Assembly (NCBI GenBank): GCA_026004675.1
Contig: BPJP01000003.1
Coordinates: 666,250-730,249 of the forward strand
From: Gemmatales bacterium
GTDB lineage: Bacteria > Planctomycetota > Planctomycetia > Gemmatales > Gemmataceae
DNA: 64,000 nucleotides
Reading direction: 5' to 3'
Part shown: piece after piece, positions 17,897 through 26,867 of the stretch
Numbering within the stretch: the stretch's first letter is position 1
Layout: every line of letters begins with the position of its first letter
The notes under the pieces: model-generated
Database searches by the model: none
What the model was told of the DNA's origin: nothing
What the model saw: only the letters and a program-made list of their open reading frames with translations
Program-made: the position numbers and the translations under genes

Positions 17897-19039
17897 ATGT
17901 CGCCCGAGGTTCATGATGATTTGATCCTCAGGCACCTGGACGGCTTAACCACGACCGAAGAACAGCGACAAATCACGCGGCTTTTGGCGGAGAATGCTTA
18001 TTTTCGTTTGCGATTTTCCACCTTCGTCAACCAGGCCGCCCACCTGCGCGAAATCCTTGACAACCGACTGGAGATGACAATGGCAACGCAACCTGCAACA
18101 GCTCCCGCCCCGACGAGCCTGTTCGCTGACTTGAACATCGATTTCAAGCGTGTCTACTACAATTCGGTCATCGGCGGTTTCGGCGGTCTAGCCGGTTGGT
18201 TGCTTTTCGCAACGGCGGAGTTTCTGCACCTCCTGCCACAGAACCAGTACGTTGGCGCTATTTTCAAAGGAGCCTTCGTGGGAGTGTGCATCGGATTCGC
18301 CATCGCCGCCGCCGAAGGAATTCTCACCGGGCAGTCGCTCAAAAGAATCTGGAATAGTGCCCGCTTCGGTGCCGGACTTGGGGCGGCCGGCGGTGCCATC
18401 GGCCTGTTGTTTGCCGAGATTGCCCTTTCGGTGATCGGAGGGGGAATCTGGACGCGTGCCCTCGGTTGGGGAGTCTTCGGTATGTTTGTCGGCGTCAGCG
18501 AAGGAGTCGCGTTGCGCATGCCTTTGAAAATTCGCTACGGGCTGCTTGGCGGGCTTATCGGCGGCCTGATCGGCGGCAGCACTTATGACGGGCTTAGCAC
18601 GATGTTGAACAGCTTCGGCGTTGGCCTGGCTGCTCTTGCCTGGGGAAGTGCCATCGGGCTGGTTATCCTCGGCGCCTGCATCGGCATGATGGTCAACCTC
18701 GTGGAAACTCTTTTGCGAAAAGCCTGGCTGTTCTTCCTCACCGGACGGATGGAAGGACAAACCCGCACGTTGGAATCGAGTCGGCCGTTTACGCTGGGCC
18801 GCGATGATTCCTGCAACATCGTGATCCCCAATGACCCGAAAGTCGCCGCTGTCCATGCCGAAATCGTATTCGTCAACGGCGAGTTTCAGGTCAAAGCCCG
18901 AGAAGGCACGGTCGTCGTACGCCGCGATGGCTTCGATCAACAAATCACCTCCCACGTGCTTCAGCCCGGCGATCGCATTATGCTTGGCGACACCCGCATG
19001 ATCTTTCGAAACGTCGAAGGAAGGAAAAAATCCTCATGA
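17897..19039 (+). CDS. Membrane-embedded FHA-domain protein, sigma-linked
   Basis: A 380-residue protein. Residues 1-55 (SPEVHDDLILRHLDGLTTTEEQRQITRLLAEN) look like the short N-terminal module of planctomycete anti-sigma-type proteins. A long glycine-rich bundle of membrane spans follows (about residues 90-285, many GG/GA). The C-terminal ~90 residues are an FHA domain (RPFTLGRDDSCNIVIPNDPKVAAVHAEIVF), which binds phosphothreonine. The ATG at 17897 lies two bases after the sigma stop with GGAGG ahead. This suggests a phosphorylation-gated membrane partner of the ECF factor (inference). It overlaps the next gene by four bases. Confidence 0.75.
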   Translation: MSPEVHDDLILRHLDGLTTTEEQRQITRLLAENAYFRLRFSTFVNQAAHLREILDNRLEMTMATQPATAPAPTSLFADLNIDFKRVYYNSVIGGFGGLAGWLLFATAEFLHLLPQNQYVGAIFKGAFVGVCIGFAIAAAEGILTGQSLKRIWNSARFGAGLGAAGGAIGLLFAEIALSVIGGGIWTRALGWGVFGMFVGVSEGVALRMPLKIRYGLLGGLIGGLIGGSTYDGLSTMLNSFGVGLAALAWGSAIGLVILGACIGMMVNLVETLLRKAWLFFLTGRMEGQTRTLESSRPFTLGRDDSCNIVIPNDPKVAAVHAEIVFVNGEFQVKAREGTVVVRRDGFDQQITSHVLQPGDRIMLGDTRMIFRNVEGRKKSS

Positions 19040-20307
19040 AATTGCAACTGAAATCGGCGAAAACATTCCTGACCGTCGGCCTGTTCGTCCTTGCTCTCGC
19101 CTGGACTGGTTTAATGAACTTCGTTTCCAACCTGGCGATGGGACAGGCTGGTGCCCCGCCGCGCGACGACGGCTCCGTCAAGGCGAGTTTGTCTTCTCTT
19201 GAACGTGATTCTAAAGAGTTCGTAATTTCCCTGACCGTCGATGTGCGTGACGCCGAAGACAACGTGCTTACGGGATTGCGCGAGTCCGACTTCGACGTTT
19301 ACGAAAACGGCAAGTTCGTCCGACAATTCAAGACCTTTGCTCCCGCCGGCCAGGGACCTGTGCGTATCGCCATGGTCGTCGACGCCAGCCAGAGCATGGC
19401 GGGACGGAAAATCCGGGAAGCGATCCGAGCGGCCAAAGAACTGCTTTTGATGCTCCGCTTCGAAACCGATTATGCCGGGCTTTTCTTCTTCAACAACCAG
19501 TTGCAAGAACGAAATGCCGAGATGAAACTTCCCATCGGCCCTATGGACAAACGCCGGCTGGTGCAAGCCGTCGACGCGTTGAACGCGTTGCAGATCGGCA
19601 ATGGCTCGCCAATGCTCTCCACGATGATCAAGGGTCTCGAGGCAATGAAAGACATATCAGGCCGGCGGGTCATGATCGTCCTCACCGACGGTGCTGACAC
19701 CGAGTTCGACGAAAAAGAAAAAAACCGCCAGCGGGTCGTCCGACTTTGCCGGGAAATGCGTATCCCCCTCTTTATGATCAATACGTCGGATGATCGCGAA
19801 GACGAGGACTTCATGAAAGAACTCTGCAAAGAAACCGACGGCGAGTATCGCCATGTCGATAAGATCGACAAACTCAAGGAAATCTTCGTGCAGATCGGCG
19901 AAGGCTTGAAGAACGTCTACACGATTGAATACGTATCGCCAAATCCCGTGGAGGACGGCACGACGCGAAACGTCGTAGTCAATGTTCGAAACGGAGCCGT
20001 CGGCACACAGGTTCGGGGCGAGTATTCGGTCCCGGGTGCGTTGACGGCTGGCGGTGGGGCCCGCATGTCGGAAACGGGAGAAGGACAGAGCATAGGATCG
20101 CTGGCGATCGTCTTCGTTTGCCTTGCCGCTCTTCTGGGAGCCTTATGGGCGACACCTCACGTTCTGTCTCGGCGGGCCGCCGCGAAAAAGCAGACTGGGA
20201 CAAGCCAGACGTCGGCCACTGCCGCAGCAGCTTCTCCGCAGCCTGCTACAGCCACGACGGCTCGCCCCAAACCACCACCGGGAAAGCGCTCCGCAAAACT
20301 CGGTTGA
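19036..20307 (+). CDS. Secreted/membrane von Willebrand A protein
   Basis: A 423-residue protein with an N-terminal signal/anchor (FLTVGLFVLALAWTGLMNFV). A VWA domain spans about residues 110-290 with the MIDAS motif DASQS (VRIAMVVDASQSMAG) and the downstream TDGAD. A preceding ~65 residues (VISLTVDVRDAEDNVLTGLRESDFDVYENGK) are typical of the VWFA-related Acidobacteria-type module. A C-terminal membrane span (IGSLAIVFVCLAALLGALWA) and Ala/Pro/Thr-rich tail follow. It presumably acts as an envelope adhesion or scaffold domain binding a metal-dependent ligand. ATGA overlap with the FHA gene shows co-translation. Confidence 0.82.
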   Translation: MKLQLKSAKTFLTVGLFVLALAWTGLMNFVSNLAMGQAGAPPRDDGSVKASLSSLERDSKEFVISLTVDVRDAEDNVLTGLRESDFDVYENGKFVRQFKTFAPAGQGPVRIAMVVDASQSMAGRKIREAIRAAKELLLMLRFETDYAGLFFFNNQLQERNAEMKLPIGPMDKRRLVQAVDALNALQIGNGSPMLSTMIKGLEAMKDISGRRVMIVLTDGADTEFDEKEKNRQRVVRLCREMRIPLFMINTSDDREDEDFMKELCKETDGEYRHVDKIDKLKEIFVQIGEGLKNVYTIEYVSPNPVEDGTTRNVVVNVRNGAVGTQVRGEYSVPGALTAGGGARMSETGEGQSIGSLAIVFVCLAALLGALWATPHVLSRRAAAKKQTGTSQTSATAAAASPQPATATTARPKPPPGKRSAKLG

Positions 20308-20357
20308 GTAACGACTGTCATCGCCCCCTTATTCTTTCATTTTCAAGGGAGCCTCCC

Positions 20358-21065
20358 ATGTTCTGCATCTCGCGTTTCTGTTTTGGCCTGATGCTGTTCA
20401 TCCTGCTTTCCGTTCCCGTCGAAGGTCAACGGCAATCCTTCGTCACGCTGTTCGACGGCAGTACTTTGAAGGGCTGGCATTACGGCACAGGCAAAACGGC
20501 GCAACACTTTACCGGCACCTCGACTCCTGACCAGCGTTTTTACGTCAAGGGAGGGGCCATCGTCCTGGCAGATAAAGACAACAAAGGGAAACGCGGCACG
20601 CAAACTCTTTGGTGCGATCGCCTTTTCGAAAAGGATTTCATTCTCAAATTCGAGTTCCGCGCTACCCAGGAAGCGACCGCTACCTTTCTTGTTCTCAACC
20701 GCAGCTTTGACGTCGCTGATTTCGTCCGCCGCAAAGACCGTTATCGAGGCAACCTGAAAAAGTTTAAAAACGATGGCTGGAATGAAATCGTCGTTACCGT
20801 CAAAAACACCGCGATCGTTCACAACCGCAGGCTCGGTTCCAGCGATCGGCTGAAGGTTGTTTATCGCGATGGAAATGTGACGGCTGAACTCAATGGCAAA
20901 ACCATCGACCCGAATCAAATCGCCATCCATGTCGAGGCCAGCATCACCTGTAACGGCGAAAGCCTTTTCCCTCACCGCTTTGCTGTCGGACGCAGCGGCC
21001 GAATCGGCATCCAATCTGGCAGCGGCAAAATTGAGTTTCGTAACCTGCGTTTTCAAGAATGGTAA
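20358..21065 (+). CDS. Secreted DUF1080 protein, copy 1
   Basis: A 235-residue protein with a clear signal peptide (FCISRFCFGLMLFILLSVPVEGQ), then a DUF1080 (3-keto-disaccharide hydrolase-like, concanavalin-type beta sandwich) domain beginning FVTLFDGSTLKGWHYG. Typical marks are ADKDNKGKRGTQTLWCDR, DFILKFEFRAT and KKFKNDGWNEIVVTVK. The family acts on sugars in Planctomycetota and Bacteroidota; this copy has not been tested. An AAGGGAGCC ribosome-binding stretch precedes the ATG at 20358. It is a tandem paralogue of the next gene. Confidence 0.82.
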   Translation: MFCISRFCFGLMLFILLSVPVEGQRQSFVTLFDGSTLKGWHYGTGKTAQHFTGTSTPDQRFYVKGGAIVLADKDNKGKRGTQTLWCDRLFEKDFILKFEFRATQEATATFLVLNRSFDVADFVRRKDRYRGNLKKFKNDGWNEIVVTVKNTAIVHNRRLGSSDRLKVVYRDGNVTAELNGKTIDPNQIAIHVEASITCNGESLFPHRFAVGRSGRIGIQSGSGKIEFRNLRFQEW

Positions 21066-21092
21066 TTTCACCCCGCACAGGAGTAGCCTGCC

Positions 21093-21899
21093 ATGTTCTT
21101 TCGAACCCCAAGTGTGCCGGTAGCCGTGCTCTTCGCTGTGCTTTTTCTTGCCGGCTGCGGCAGCCGCGATACATCGGAAAAGGACGCCAGCGAGCAAGGT
21201 CGTGCCTCTACCGGTTCCGGCAATGGAAGCAGCAACGAAAACAACTCCCCTCGCTACGGACCACCTTCCATCGAACCCGGCTTCATCGCACTCACCGATC
21301 GCTATGATCTATCCGGCTGGCATGAAGTCAACAAGTCGGACTTGAAAGGCAAAGCCTCAACCCCCGATCGCCGATTTTCGGTCGATCAAGGCGTCCTTAT
21401 CGTTGCCGACAAAGACAGAGATAACAAGCGGGGACAGAAAGACCTTTGGACCATCCGCGAGTTCAACCGCGATTTCGTTCTCAAATTCGAGTTCCGCGCC
21501 GCCAAAGAAGCCATCGGCTATATCATCGTTCGCAACAGTGCGATCCCTGTCGGCGACTATATCCGCCGAGGTCAAGAAACCTATCTCAAGAGCTTTCGAA
21601 ATGACGACTGGAATGAAATGGAAATCACCGTCAAACTGGTTACCCGCGTCAACGGCAATCCTCTGACCACCAAAGACACACTCGAAGCCACCTTCGCCAA
21701 TGGTAAACCGGTTGTCACTCTCAACGGTAAACAGTTCGACTCGGCCACTGTCCTTGTCCGTGTCGAGGTGATGCCGAAAGTCAATGGCCAGCCTCTCCGC
21801 CGTTATTATCCAACGACAACCACGTCGAAAGGTTCGATCGCCATTCGCGCCATCAGTGGTAAAATCGAATACCGCAATTTGCGTTTCCGGGAGCTTTAA
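21093..21899 (+). CDS. DUF1080 lipoprotein, copy 2
   Basis: A 268-residue lipoprotein. The signal ends with the lipobox LAGC (PVAVLFAVLFLAGC), then a Ser/Asn/Gly linker of about 40 residues, then DUF1080 from about residue 65 (FIALTDRYDLSGWHEV, VADKDRDNKRGQKDLWTI, KSFRNDDWNEMEITVK). It shares the layout of the 20358 protein, so the two arose by tandem duplication and diverged in membrane anchoring. It lies 27 bases downstream, ending the sigma-FHA-VWA-DUF1080 cluster. Its TAA overlaps the TAA of the opposite-strand deaminase gene. Confidence 0.82.
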   Translation: MFFRTPSVPVAVLFAVLFLAGCGSRDTSEKDASEQGRASTGSGNGSSNENNSPRYGPPSIEPGFIALTDRYDLSGWHEVNKSDLKGKASTPDRRFSVDQGVLIVADKDRDNKRGQKDLWTIREFNRDFVLKFEFRAAKEAIGYIIVRNSAIPVGDYIRRGQETYLKSFRNDDWNEMEITVKLVTRVNGNPLTTKDTLEATFANGKPVVTLNGKQFDSATVLVRVEVMPKVNGQPLRRYYPTTTTSKGSIAIRAISGKIEYRNLRFREL

Positions 21900-23086
21900 C
21901 GCCATTGGCCTCGCCAGAGCACGCGCGACACGGGACGGGTCGTTTTTAGAATCGCAGCATATGGATCGTCTACATCCTCTTCGCCCAGTTCGATAACCGC
22001 GAGGTCTGCCGATTTACCTGCTTCCAGAGTGCCCGTTTCGTGCTCGAAGCCGAGTGCCCACGCTCCGTTTAGCGTCACCATTTTCAATAGCTCAGCAGAG
22101 TCCAAATCAGGGCATTGCCTGGCCAGGAATCGTACCTCTTCAAGGATGTCCAAATCCGGGTTCGACGCCAGACTGTCCGTCCCGAGCGCTACGCGAATCC
22201 CTCGATCCAGCCAATCGCGAAAGGGATGCGGACCGTGTCCGAAGGCGGCGTGGGTCCGCGGACAATACACCATCGTGCAGTGCGACGGAAGCCAATCGCA
22301 TGAGGCAAGGTAGTTCCCATGAATCAGAAGAGCACGAACGCCTCCCCTGGTCATACGCTCGACGACTTCCTGCCAGTCTCGAAGCAATCCGCTTGGGTCC
22401 CACACACCCAATTCCTTCAAGAACGGCACAAACTCTCCGCGCTGCCTGCGTAGCAATTCACCTTCCGCTTGGGATTCCGCCAGATGGGTTGCCAGCAACA
22501 GCCGATGCTTTCGCGCCAACCGATTGGCAGCGTCATACAGCGTATTCCGGACGCTGTAGGGAGCATGAGGACTCAAGGCCTGCCTGGTGTGCGTCGCGGT
22601 CCAATGGCCATGGAGCCAGCGTTGGGCTTCGTTCTCCGCCGCTGACGCTCGTTCTATCGTCAATCCAAGCAGCTCATAAAACACCACGGACCAAATAGGG
22701 GCCTTATTCAGCGTCGCGAAGCTGACACCCTGCGAGGCGATATCGCCGACCAGCGTCGCCCCTGAACGTAACACTTGTTCGAGACCGTTGCGGATATGTT
22801 CTTCGGTTGCCGTCGAACCTGTGGACCGTCGGTGTTTGACCACCCGTCGGAGCCAGTCGGGAAAAGCAGCGGTCGGCGGACATTGGCCCGCCAGGCCGGA
22901 CAAATCAAGATGCGTATGGCAATTGACGAGGCCGGGAAACACGACGGCGTTGCCGAGATCGACATCTGCCGGTCCGCCGCCCTCTTTCGTTTCGACGATT
23001 CGCTCTCCTTCGATCGAAATGCGGCCGAGTTTCAGTGGTGGTGACGAAACCGGCACCACCCAACGCGCTCCCAGTATCCAACGCAT
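21896..23086 (-). CDS. Amidohydrolase, SsnA/MtaD/aminofutalosine deaminase type
   Basis: A 396-residue metal-dependent amidohydrolase of the TrzN/MtaD/SsnA group. Key sites are NCHTHLD (first metal pair), ATHLAESQAEG, LIHGNYLAS and GTDSLASNPDLDILEE (catalytic Asp). These enzymes deaminate purine-like or amino-substrates, such as methylthioadenosine, guanine or 6-aminofutalosine; the substrate cannot be fixed from sequence. The ATG at 23086 is chosen; a much longer open frame upstream has no supporting sequence. It ends tail-to-tail with the DUF1080 lipoprotein with overlapping stops. Confidence 0.8.
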   Translation of the reverse strand: MRWILGARWVVPVSSPPLKLGRISIEGERIVETKEGGGPADVDLGNAVVFPGLVNCHTHLDLSGLAGQCPPTAAFPDWLRRVVKHRRSTGSTATEEHIRNGLEQVLRSGATLVGDIASQGVSFATLNKAPIWSVVFYELLGLTIERASAAENEAQRWLHGHWTATHTRQALSPHAPYSVRNTLYDAANRLARKHRLLLATHLAESQAEGELLRRQRGEFVPFLKELGVWDPSGLLRDWQEVVERMTRGGVRALLIHGNYLASCDWLPSHCTMVYCPRTHAAFGHGPHPFRDWLDRGIRVALGTDSLASNPDLDILEEVRFLARQCPDLDSAELLKMVTLNGAWALGFEHETGTLEAGKSADLAVIELGEEDVDDPYAAILKTTRPVSRVLWRGQWR

Positions 23087-23392
23087 CGTCCCGCCCTCTG
23101 GCTGGTTGCCTTTTCCGAAGCCATAGCTTATGTTCGTTTTTATCGGTCGCCAAATAGGCGGCTTCAAACCAGCTTTGTGCGGTTCGTGGGAAAAACCCTC
23201 CGGCGGGGGAGGATGGACCAAAGATTGAAACGATGCTGTGTGGAAAGCACTATTCTTGGGCAGCCGTTTGCTTGGGAAAGTTCCATTGGCGGGAACTTGC
23301 CATGTCTTTGGTATCGCTGGTGCTGGCCGGATCGATTCAGGCTGGGGAGCCGTCTGAATGCCGATTCGTCCAAGTGGCACCAAAAGAACGCC
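23087..23392. other. 306-base gap with an out-of-frame signal-peptide-like ORF
   Basis: This region is divergent between the amidohydrolase and the hydrolase that follows. A frame starting at 23302 reads SLVSLVLAGSIQAGEPSE, a plausible signal peptide, but it is in a different frame from the hydrolase body. See the finding on a possible frameshift. Confidence 0.4.
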
Positions 23393-24256
23393 ATGCTTCG
23401 CCGTTTTATCGTTCGGGCGAACGTGAAACGGTCGATCGTGCTGATACACGGTTTTCGCCCGGCTTTCTGGGGCGACCGTGCCAAAAAGGCGACGCTTTAT
23501 TCGTGGCAACGAAACGACAGTTCGTTGGTTCGTTGTTTGCAGGAAAAGGGCGATGTATACGCCTATTGCTACGCCCAAGACGTGACAGTCGAAGAGTGCG
23601 TAACTCCTTGCCTGGTGAATGGAGTACGACAGCTTAAAAAACTTGGCTACACGGAAATCGTGCTGGTTGGTCACAGTGCCGGTGGACTGATTGCCAGGTT
23701 GTTCGTCGAGGATTACCCGCAATCGGGAGTAACGAAAGTCGTGCAGGTCTCGGCTCCCAATCGGGGCACGCAGCTGGCCGGAGGCAAATGGATGGTCGCC
23801 GACTCACAGAAGCCGTTTCTGCGATCACTAACAGAGGAATACCGTCATGCCGTTCAGAAGAGGCGCGAGGGGAAGAGAATTCCGCAGCACATCCAGTTTG
23901 TTTGCCTGGTAGGGGTGCTGGGCGTGTCGGTTGATTTGACGCTGCCGACATGGCTCGGCAAAGGCGAACGAACGCTATCGCTTCGGGCTGGCGTGCGGAG
24001 CGACGGCGTCGTGCCGTGCCATTCGCAATGGCCGGCTGAATTGCAAGCTCAAGGGATACCGGCCGTGGTTCTGGATATCGATCACTATCGAGTGGTCCGG
24101 ACCCGGCGGGGAATCGAGCGGATCGTCGATCTTGTCTGTTCGCCTCAACAGCGTTGGAGTGCCAGGCGTGTTGCCGCCGAGTTGCCTGCTGTTCTTGGCA
24201 CGAAAACCTTGCCCGCGACTTCTTCCAACCAAGACGGCAAAGCCGATAATAATTAA
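23393..24256 (+). CDS. Alpha/beta hydrolase, lipase-like (N-terminus uncertain)
   Basis: A 287-residue body with an oxyanion-hole region SIVLIHGFRPAFWGD and nucleophile elbow GHSAGG (VLVGHSAGGLIARLFVEDYP), then DHYRV likely carrying the catalytic His. Acyl or ester hydrolysis is expected. The open frame continues 216 bases upstream to 23177, with an ATG at 23213 directly after GGGGGAGG, but that stretch does not look like a hydrolase N-terminus. A signal-peptide-like ORF in another frame (from 23302) suggests either a frameshift or an unannotated start. I placed the start at the ATG at 23393, just before the first recognisable beta strand. Confidence 0.6.
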   Translation: MLRRFIVRANVKRSIVLIHGFRPAFWGDRAKKATLYSWQRNDSSLVRCLQEKGDVYAYCYAQDVTVEECVTPCLVNGVRQLKKLGYTEIVLVGHSAGGLIARLFVEDYPQSGVTKVVQVSAPNRGTQLAGGKWMVADSQKPFLRSLTEEYRHAVQKRREGKRIPQHIQFVCLVGVLGVSVDLTLPTWLGKGERTLSLRAGVRSDGVVPCHSQWPAELQAQGIPAVVLDIDHYRVVRTRRGIERIVDLVCSPQQRWSARRVAAELPAVLGTKTLPATSSNQDGKADNN

Positions 24257-24388
24257 AAGACAGGCGGTTTTGCGCGTCGAGCCGATGCTGCTGAGCGCAA
24301 GAGAGCAGATCGCGCAAAAGCATCCGTAGCGATTGCATCGGCTAGAATAAGTCTGGAAAGACAAACAACATTGATTGGGAAAACGCGG

Positions 24389-25297
24389 ATGGCCATCGAC
24401 TATTACGAAACGTTAGGCGTGCCACGAACGGCAACCGAAGAAGAAATCAAACGCGCGTATCGGAAGTTGGCCCGGCAATATCATCCGGACCGCAATCCCG
24501 GTGATAAGGAAGCTGCGGCGCGCTTCAAACAAATCAGCGAAGCCTATGAAGTCTTGAGCGACAAGAAGAAAAGACAACAGTACGATCAGTTCGGCACAGT
24601 GGGAGACCAGGGCGGCTTTGAAGGCTGGTCAGGGGGACCATTCGGCGGAGGTCGTGGGTTTCGCTGGACGACGGGGGGCGGCGCGGAATTCGGCGGCGTC
24701 GACCTGAACGATATCCTCAGGCAGTTCGGCGGTGGAGGCGACTGGGACGATATCTTTGGAAGTCGGCGAACGCGTCGCGGGCGCCGGACGCAACCTCCGC
24801 CGGATTATGAGACCCGAATCAGCGTTCCGTTTTTGACCGCTGCATTGGGGGGTACCATCTCGGTTCGCGTGGATGGCAAGGAACTGGACGTAAAGATTCC
24901 TCCCGGTATCGAACAGGACCAGGTGTTGCGTTTAGCTGGACAAGCACCCAGTGGAGGCGATCTGAAGCTCAAGATTCACATCGAGCCACACCCCTATTTT
25001 CGCCGGGAGCATAACGATATTATCCTCGAAGTTCCGATCACAATCGCCGAGGCATCGCTTGGTGCGAAGGTGGATGTCCCCACGTTGACTGGCGGTAAAC
25101 TCAGCGTCAAGATTCCGCCCGGGACGTCGAGCGGCACACGATTGAGGCTGCGCGGTCAGGGAATCAAAGGAGGGGATCAGTTCATCGAAATCAAAATCGT
25201 CGCGCCAGCCGCCACCGATGAACGCTCCAAACAACTCTTCGAGGAATTGCAGCGGCTGCATCCGCAAAACCCGCGCTCAGGCAGCTTCTGGCTATAA
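24389..25297 (+). CDS. DnaJ-class co-chaperone, CbpA-like
   Basis: A 302-residue J-domain protein with the HPD motif (H32-D34), a Gly/Phe-rich linker (about residues 75-115), and two C-terminal substrate-binding beta domains ([44 protein letters not shown]). The Cys-rich zinc domain of DnaJ is absent, so it belongs to the CbpA/DnaJ type II class. It stimulates DnaK ATPase and holds unfolded proteins. The ATG at 24389 is used. DnaK is not in the window, so it works in trans. It converges with the parvulin gene at 25322. Confidence 0.87.
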   Translation: MAIDYYETLGVPRTATEEEIKRAYRKLARQYHPDRNPGDKEAAARFKQISEAYEVLSDKKKRQQYDQFGTVGDQGGFEGWSGGPFGGGRGFRWTTGGGAEFGGVDLNDILRQFGGGGDWDDIFGSRRTRRGRRTQPPPDYETRISVPFLTAALGGTISVRVDGKELDVKIPPGIEQDQVLRLAGQAPSGGDLKLKIHIEPHPYFRREHNDIILEVPITIAEASLGAKVDVPTLTGGKLSVKIPPGTSSGTRLRLRGQGIKGGDQFIEIKIVAPAATDERSKQLFEELQRLHPQNPRSGSFWL

Positions 25298-25321
25298 GCG
25301 TGCACCTGGCTGTTCGATGGT

Positions 25322-26455
25322 TCAGCTATCCGTCGACGCTTGATCGACTTGCGCACTCTCGAAGTGGCGGCGGAATTCGTCCGAAATCTCGATCGCTGCC
25401 TGGCGGCGCAGTTCGCTGACGATCCGTTTGGATTCTCGCATCAAAAAAGCGTTTTGCAGTTTGCGTTTGATAATGTCCTGCGTCTCCGGAGTGAGGGGTT
25501 TAATGCCTGCGTACTCCCGCTTGTCGAGCTTGAAAACGTGAAAACCGTTCGCCACTTCAACGACAGGGCCGATCTGTCCAGGTTTCATGCGGAAGAGGAT
25601 CGCTTCGAGTTCCGGGGGTTGGATTTCGCCGCGAAGTTCACCTTGTCCCCGTCCGCCACGATAGGCGCTTTCGCCACGGTCATATTTTTTCGCTAGTTCG
25701 ACGAAGTCGGCGCCCTGTCGGGCACGTTGCACGATCTGGCCAGCGAACTGGCGGGCCTCTTGATCCGAGCGGAAGTCCGCCTTGTCGATGAAGATGTCAT
25801 ACCATTCGACGCGGTCGGCGACTTCGAACTCGGCGCGGTGCGTGTGGTAGTAGTCGACGATTTGCTGGTGACCGATGGCTACGCGTGCTCTGGGAAACAA
25901 TAGCGCCTTGAGATATTCCATAGAAATAAAACGTCGCTCGAACTGTCGCTTGTAACCGGCCAGCCCGCCGTACGGTCCAAAGGCCAATCGCTCGAATTCT
26001 TGATCACTTACTTGTCGTCCCAGATGGTTTTCCATGCGTTTGCGGACTTGTTTGAGGTGTTGGTTCAATTCTTTGCTCGCTGCCTCTTGCAATCTTTCGA
26101 GATACTGGGGCCGGTTTTTGCCAACCCTCCGCATGAGATCATCGATCAACAATTCGCGGTCGATCAGGTTCTGCAGTTCTTCTTGCCGGATCTTGTGAAT
26201 CGCTTTTTGCCGTTCCGCATCGGGTAGCCGGGCCACGGACGGATTCAGGATTTGCGGCAAGGTCGCGCTTCGCAACTCGTCCTCCAGAATCGCCACGCCG
26301 TTGACGCGAGCCAAAACCCGGACGACGTGCTGCTCCGACTGAGGTTGGAAGTGAGTGGCGAGAATGTTTTGATTCGGAAGTGGTTCCGCCGAGCTGGCAG
26401 TGCTGATACCGAGTGCGCACTGTAGCAGGATAACAAGACCACGCGCCCACTTCAT
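25322..26455 (-). CDS. Secreted parvulin-type peptidyl-prolyl isomerase (SurA/PrsA-like)
   Basis: A 377-residue exported protein with signal peptide (WARGLVILLQCALGISTASSA). Next is a SurA N-terminal chaperone-like region (ARVNGVAILEDELRSATLPQI, KAIHKIRQEELQNLIDRELLIDDL) and a parvulin PPIase domain (about residues 240-320, ADFVELAKKYDRGESAYRGGRGQGELRGEIQPPELEAILFRMKPGQIGPVVEVANGFHVFK). Such proteins assist folding of secreted or outer-membrane proteins in the periplasm. AAGGGGC stands before the ATG at 26455. The gene is in convergent orientation with dnaJ. Confidence 0.88.
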   Translation of the reverse strand: MKWARGLVILLQCALGISTASSAEPLPNQNILATHFQPQSEQHVVRVLARVNGVAILEDELRSATLPQILNPSVARLPDAERQKAIHKIRQEELQNLIDRELLIDDLMRRVGKNRPQYLERLQEAASKELNQHLKQVRKRMENHLGRQVSDQEFERLAFGPYGGLAGYKRQFERRFISMEYLKALLFPRARVAIGHQQIVDYYHTHRAEFEVADRVEWYDIFIDKADFRSDQEARQFAGQIVQRARQGADFVELAKKYDRGESAYRGGRGQGELRGEIQPPELEAILFRMKPGQIGPVVEVANGFHVFKLDKREYAGIKPLTPETQDIIKRKLQNAFLMRESKRIVSELRRQAAIEISDEFRRHFESAQVDQASTDS

Positions 26456-26867
26456 GGTCGAGCCCCTTGTGGTGGAAGGGAAGACGGCACCGCTTGCCGG
26501 TGCTCGAACTGCTGCCCCTTTTCTTTCTGGGGAATCAATCATTTCCCGTTCCCTTCTTACCCAAACTGCCCACAAGCGTCGTGCCTGCGCAATCAGCGCA
26601 CATATCTACTATCGGGACTCGCCGACCGTTCCCTTTGGTCTTTTTGCGGGGGAAGAACTATACCGTGGCAAAGGCGAAAGACAAGAGAGCTTTTCCGCTG
26701 CCCATGGCGACGTTTCCGGTTGGCTGGTTTTGCCAGCTTGACAAGGGTTCTCTGTTCGCTCGATTTGACAAAGGGAGGGAACTGTAGTATTTAGAGGCGC
26801 ATGGACTTTTGCGACTCGCTTTCTTTTTTGCAACCCTGGCTCGATTCTGCCGGGTTGGCGGACATCT
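26456..26867. other. 412-base intergenic region
   Basis: No credible gene. It contains the kinase-like gene's promoter at 26765-26793; the rest shows nothing I can name. Confidence 0.4.
26765..26793 (+). promoter_or_regulatory. Sigma70-type promoter upstream of the kinase-like gene
   Basis: TTGACA (26765-26770), a 17-base spacer, then TATTTA (26788-26793). It lies about 75 bases ahead of the 26868 start codon. Confidence 0.5.

Noticed and set aside
23087..23722. Long N-terminal extension of the amidohydrolase
   Set aside because: It is rich in charged and repetitive residues, and the family starts at the metal-dependent domain near the ATG at 23086. It also overlaps a convincing divergent region.
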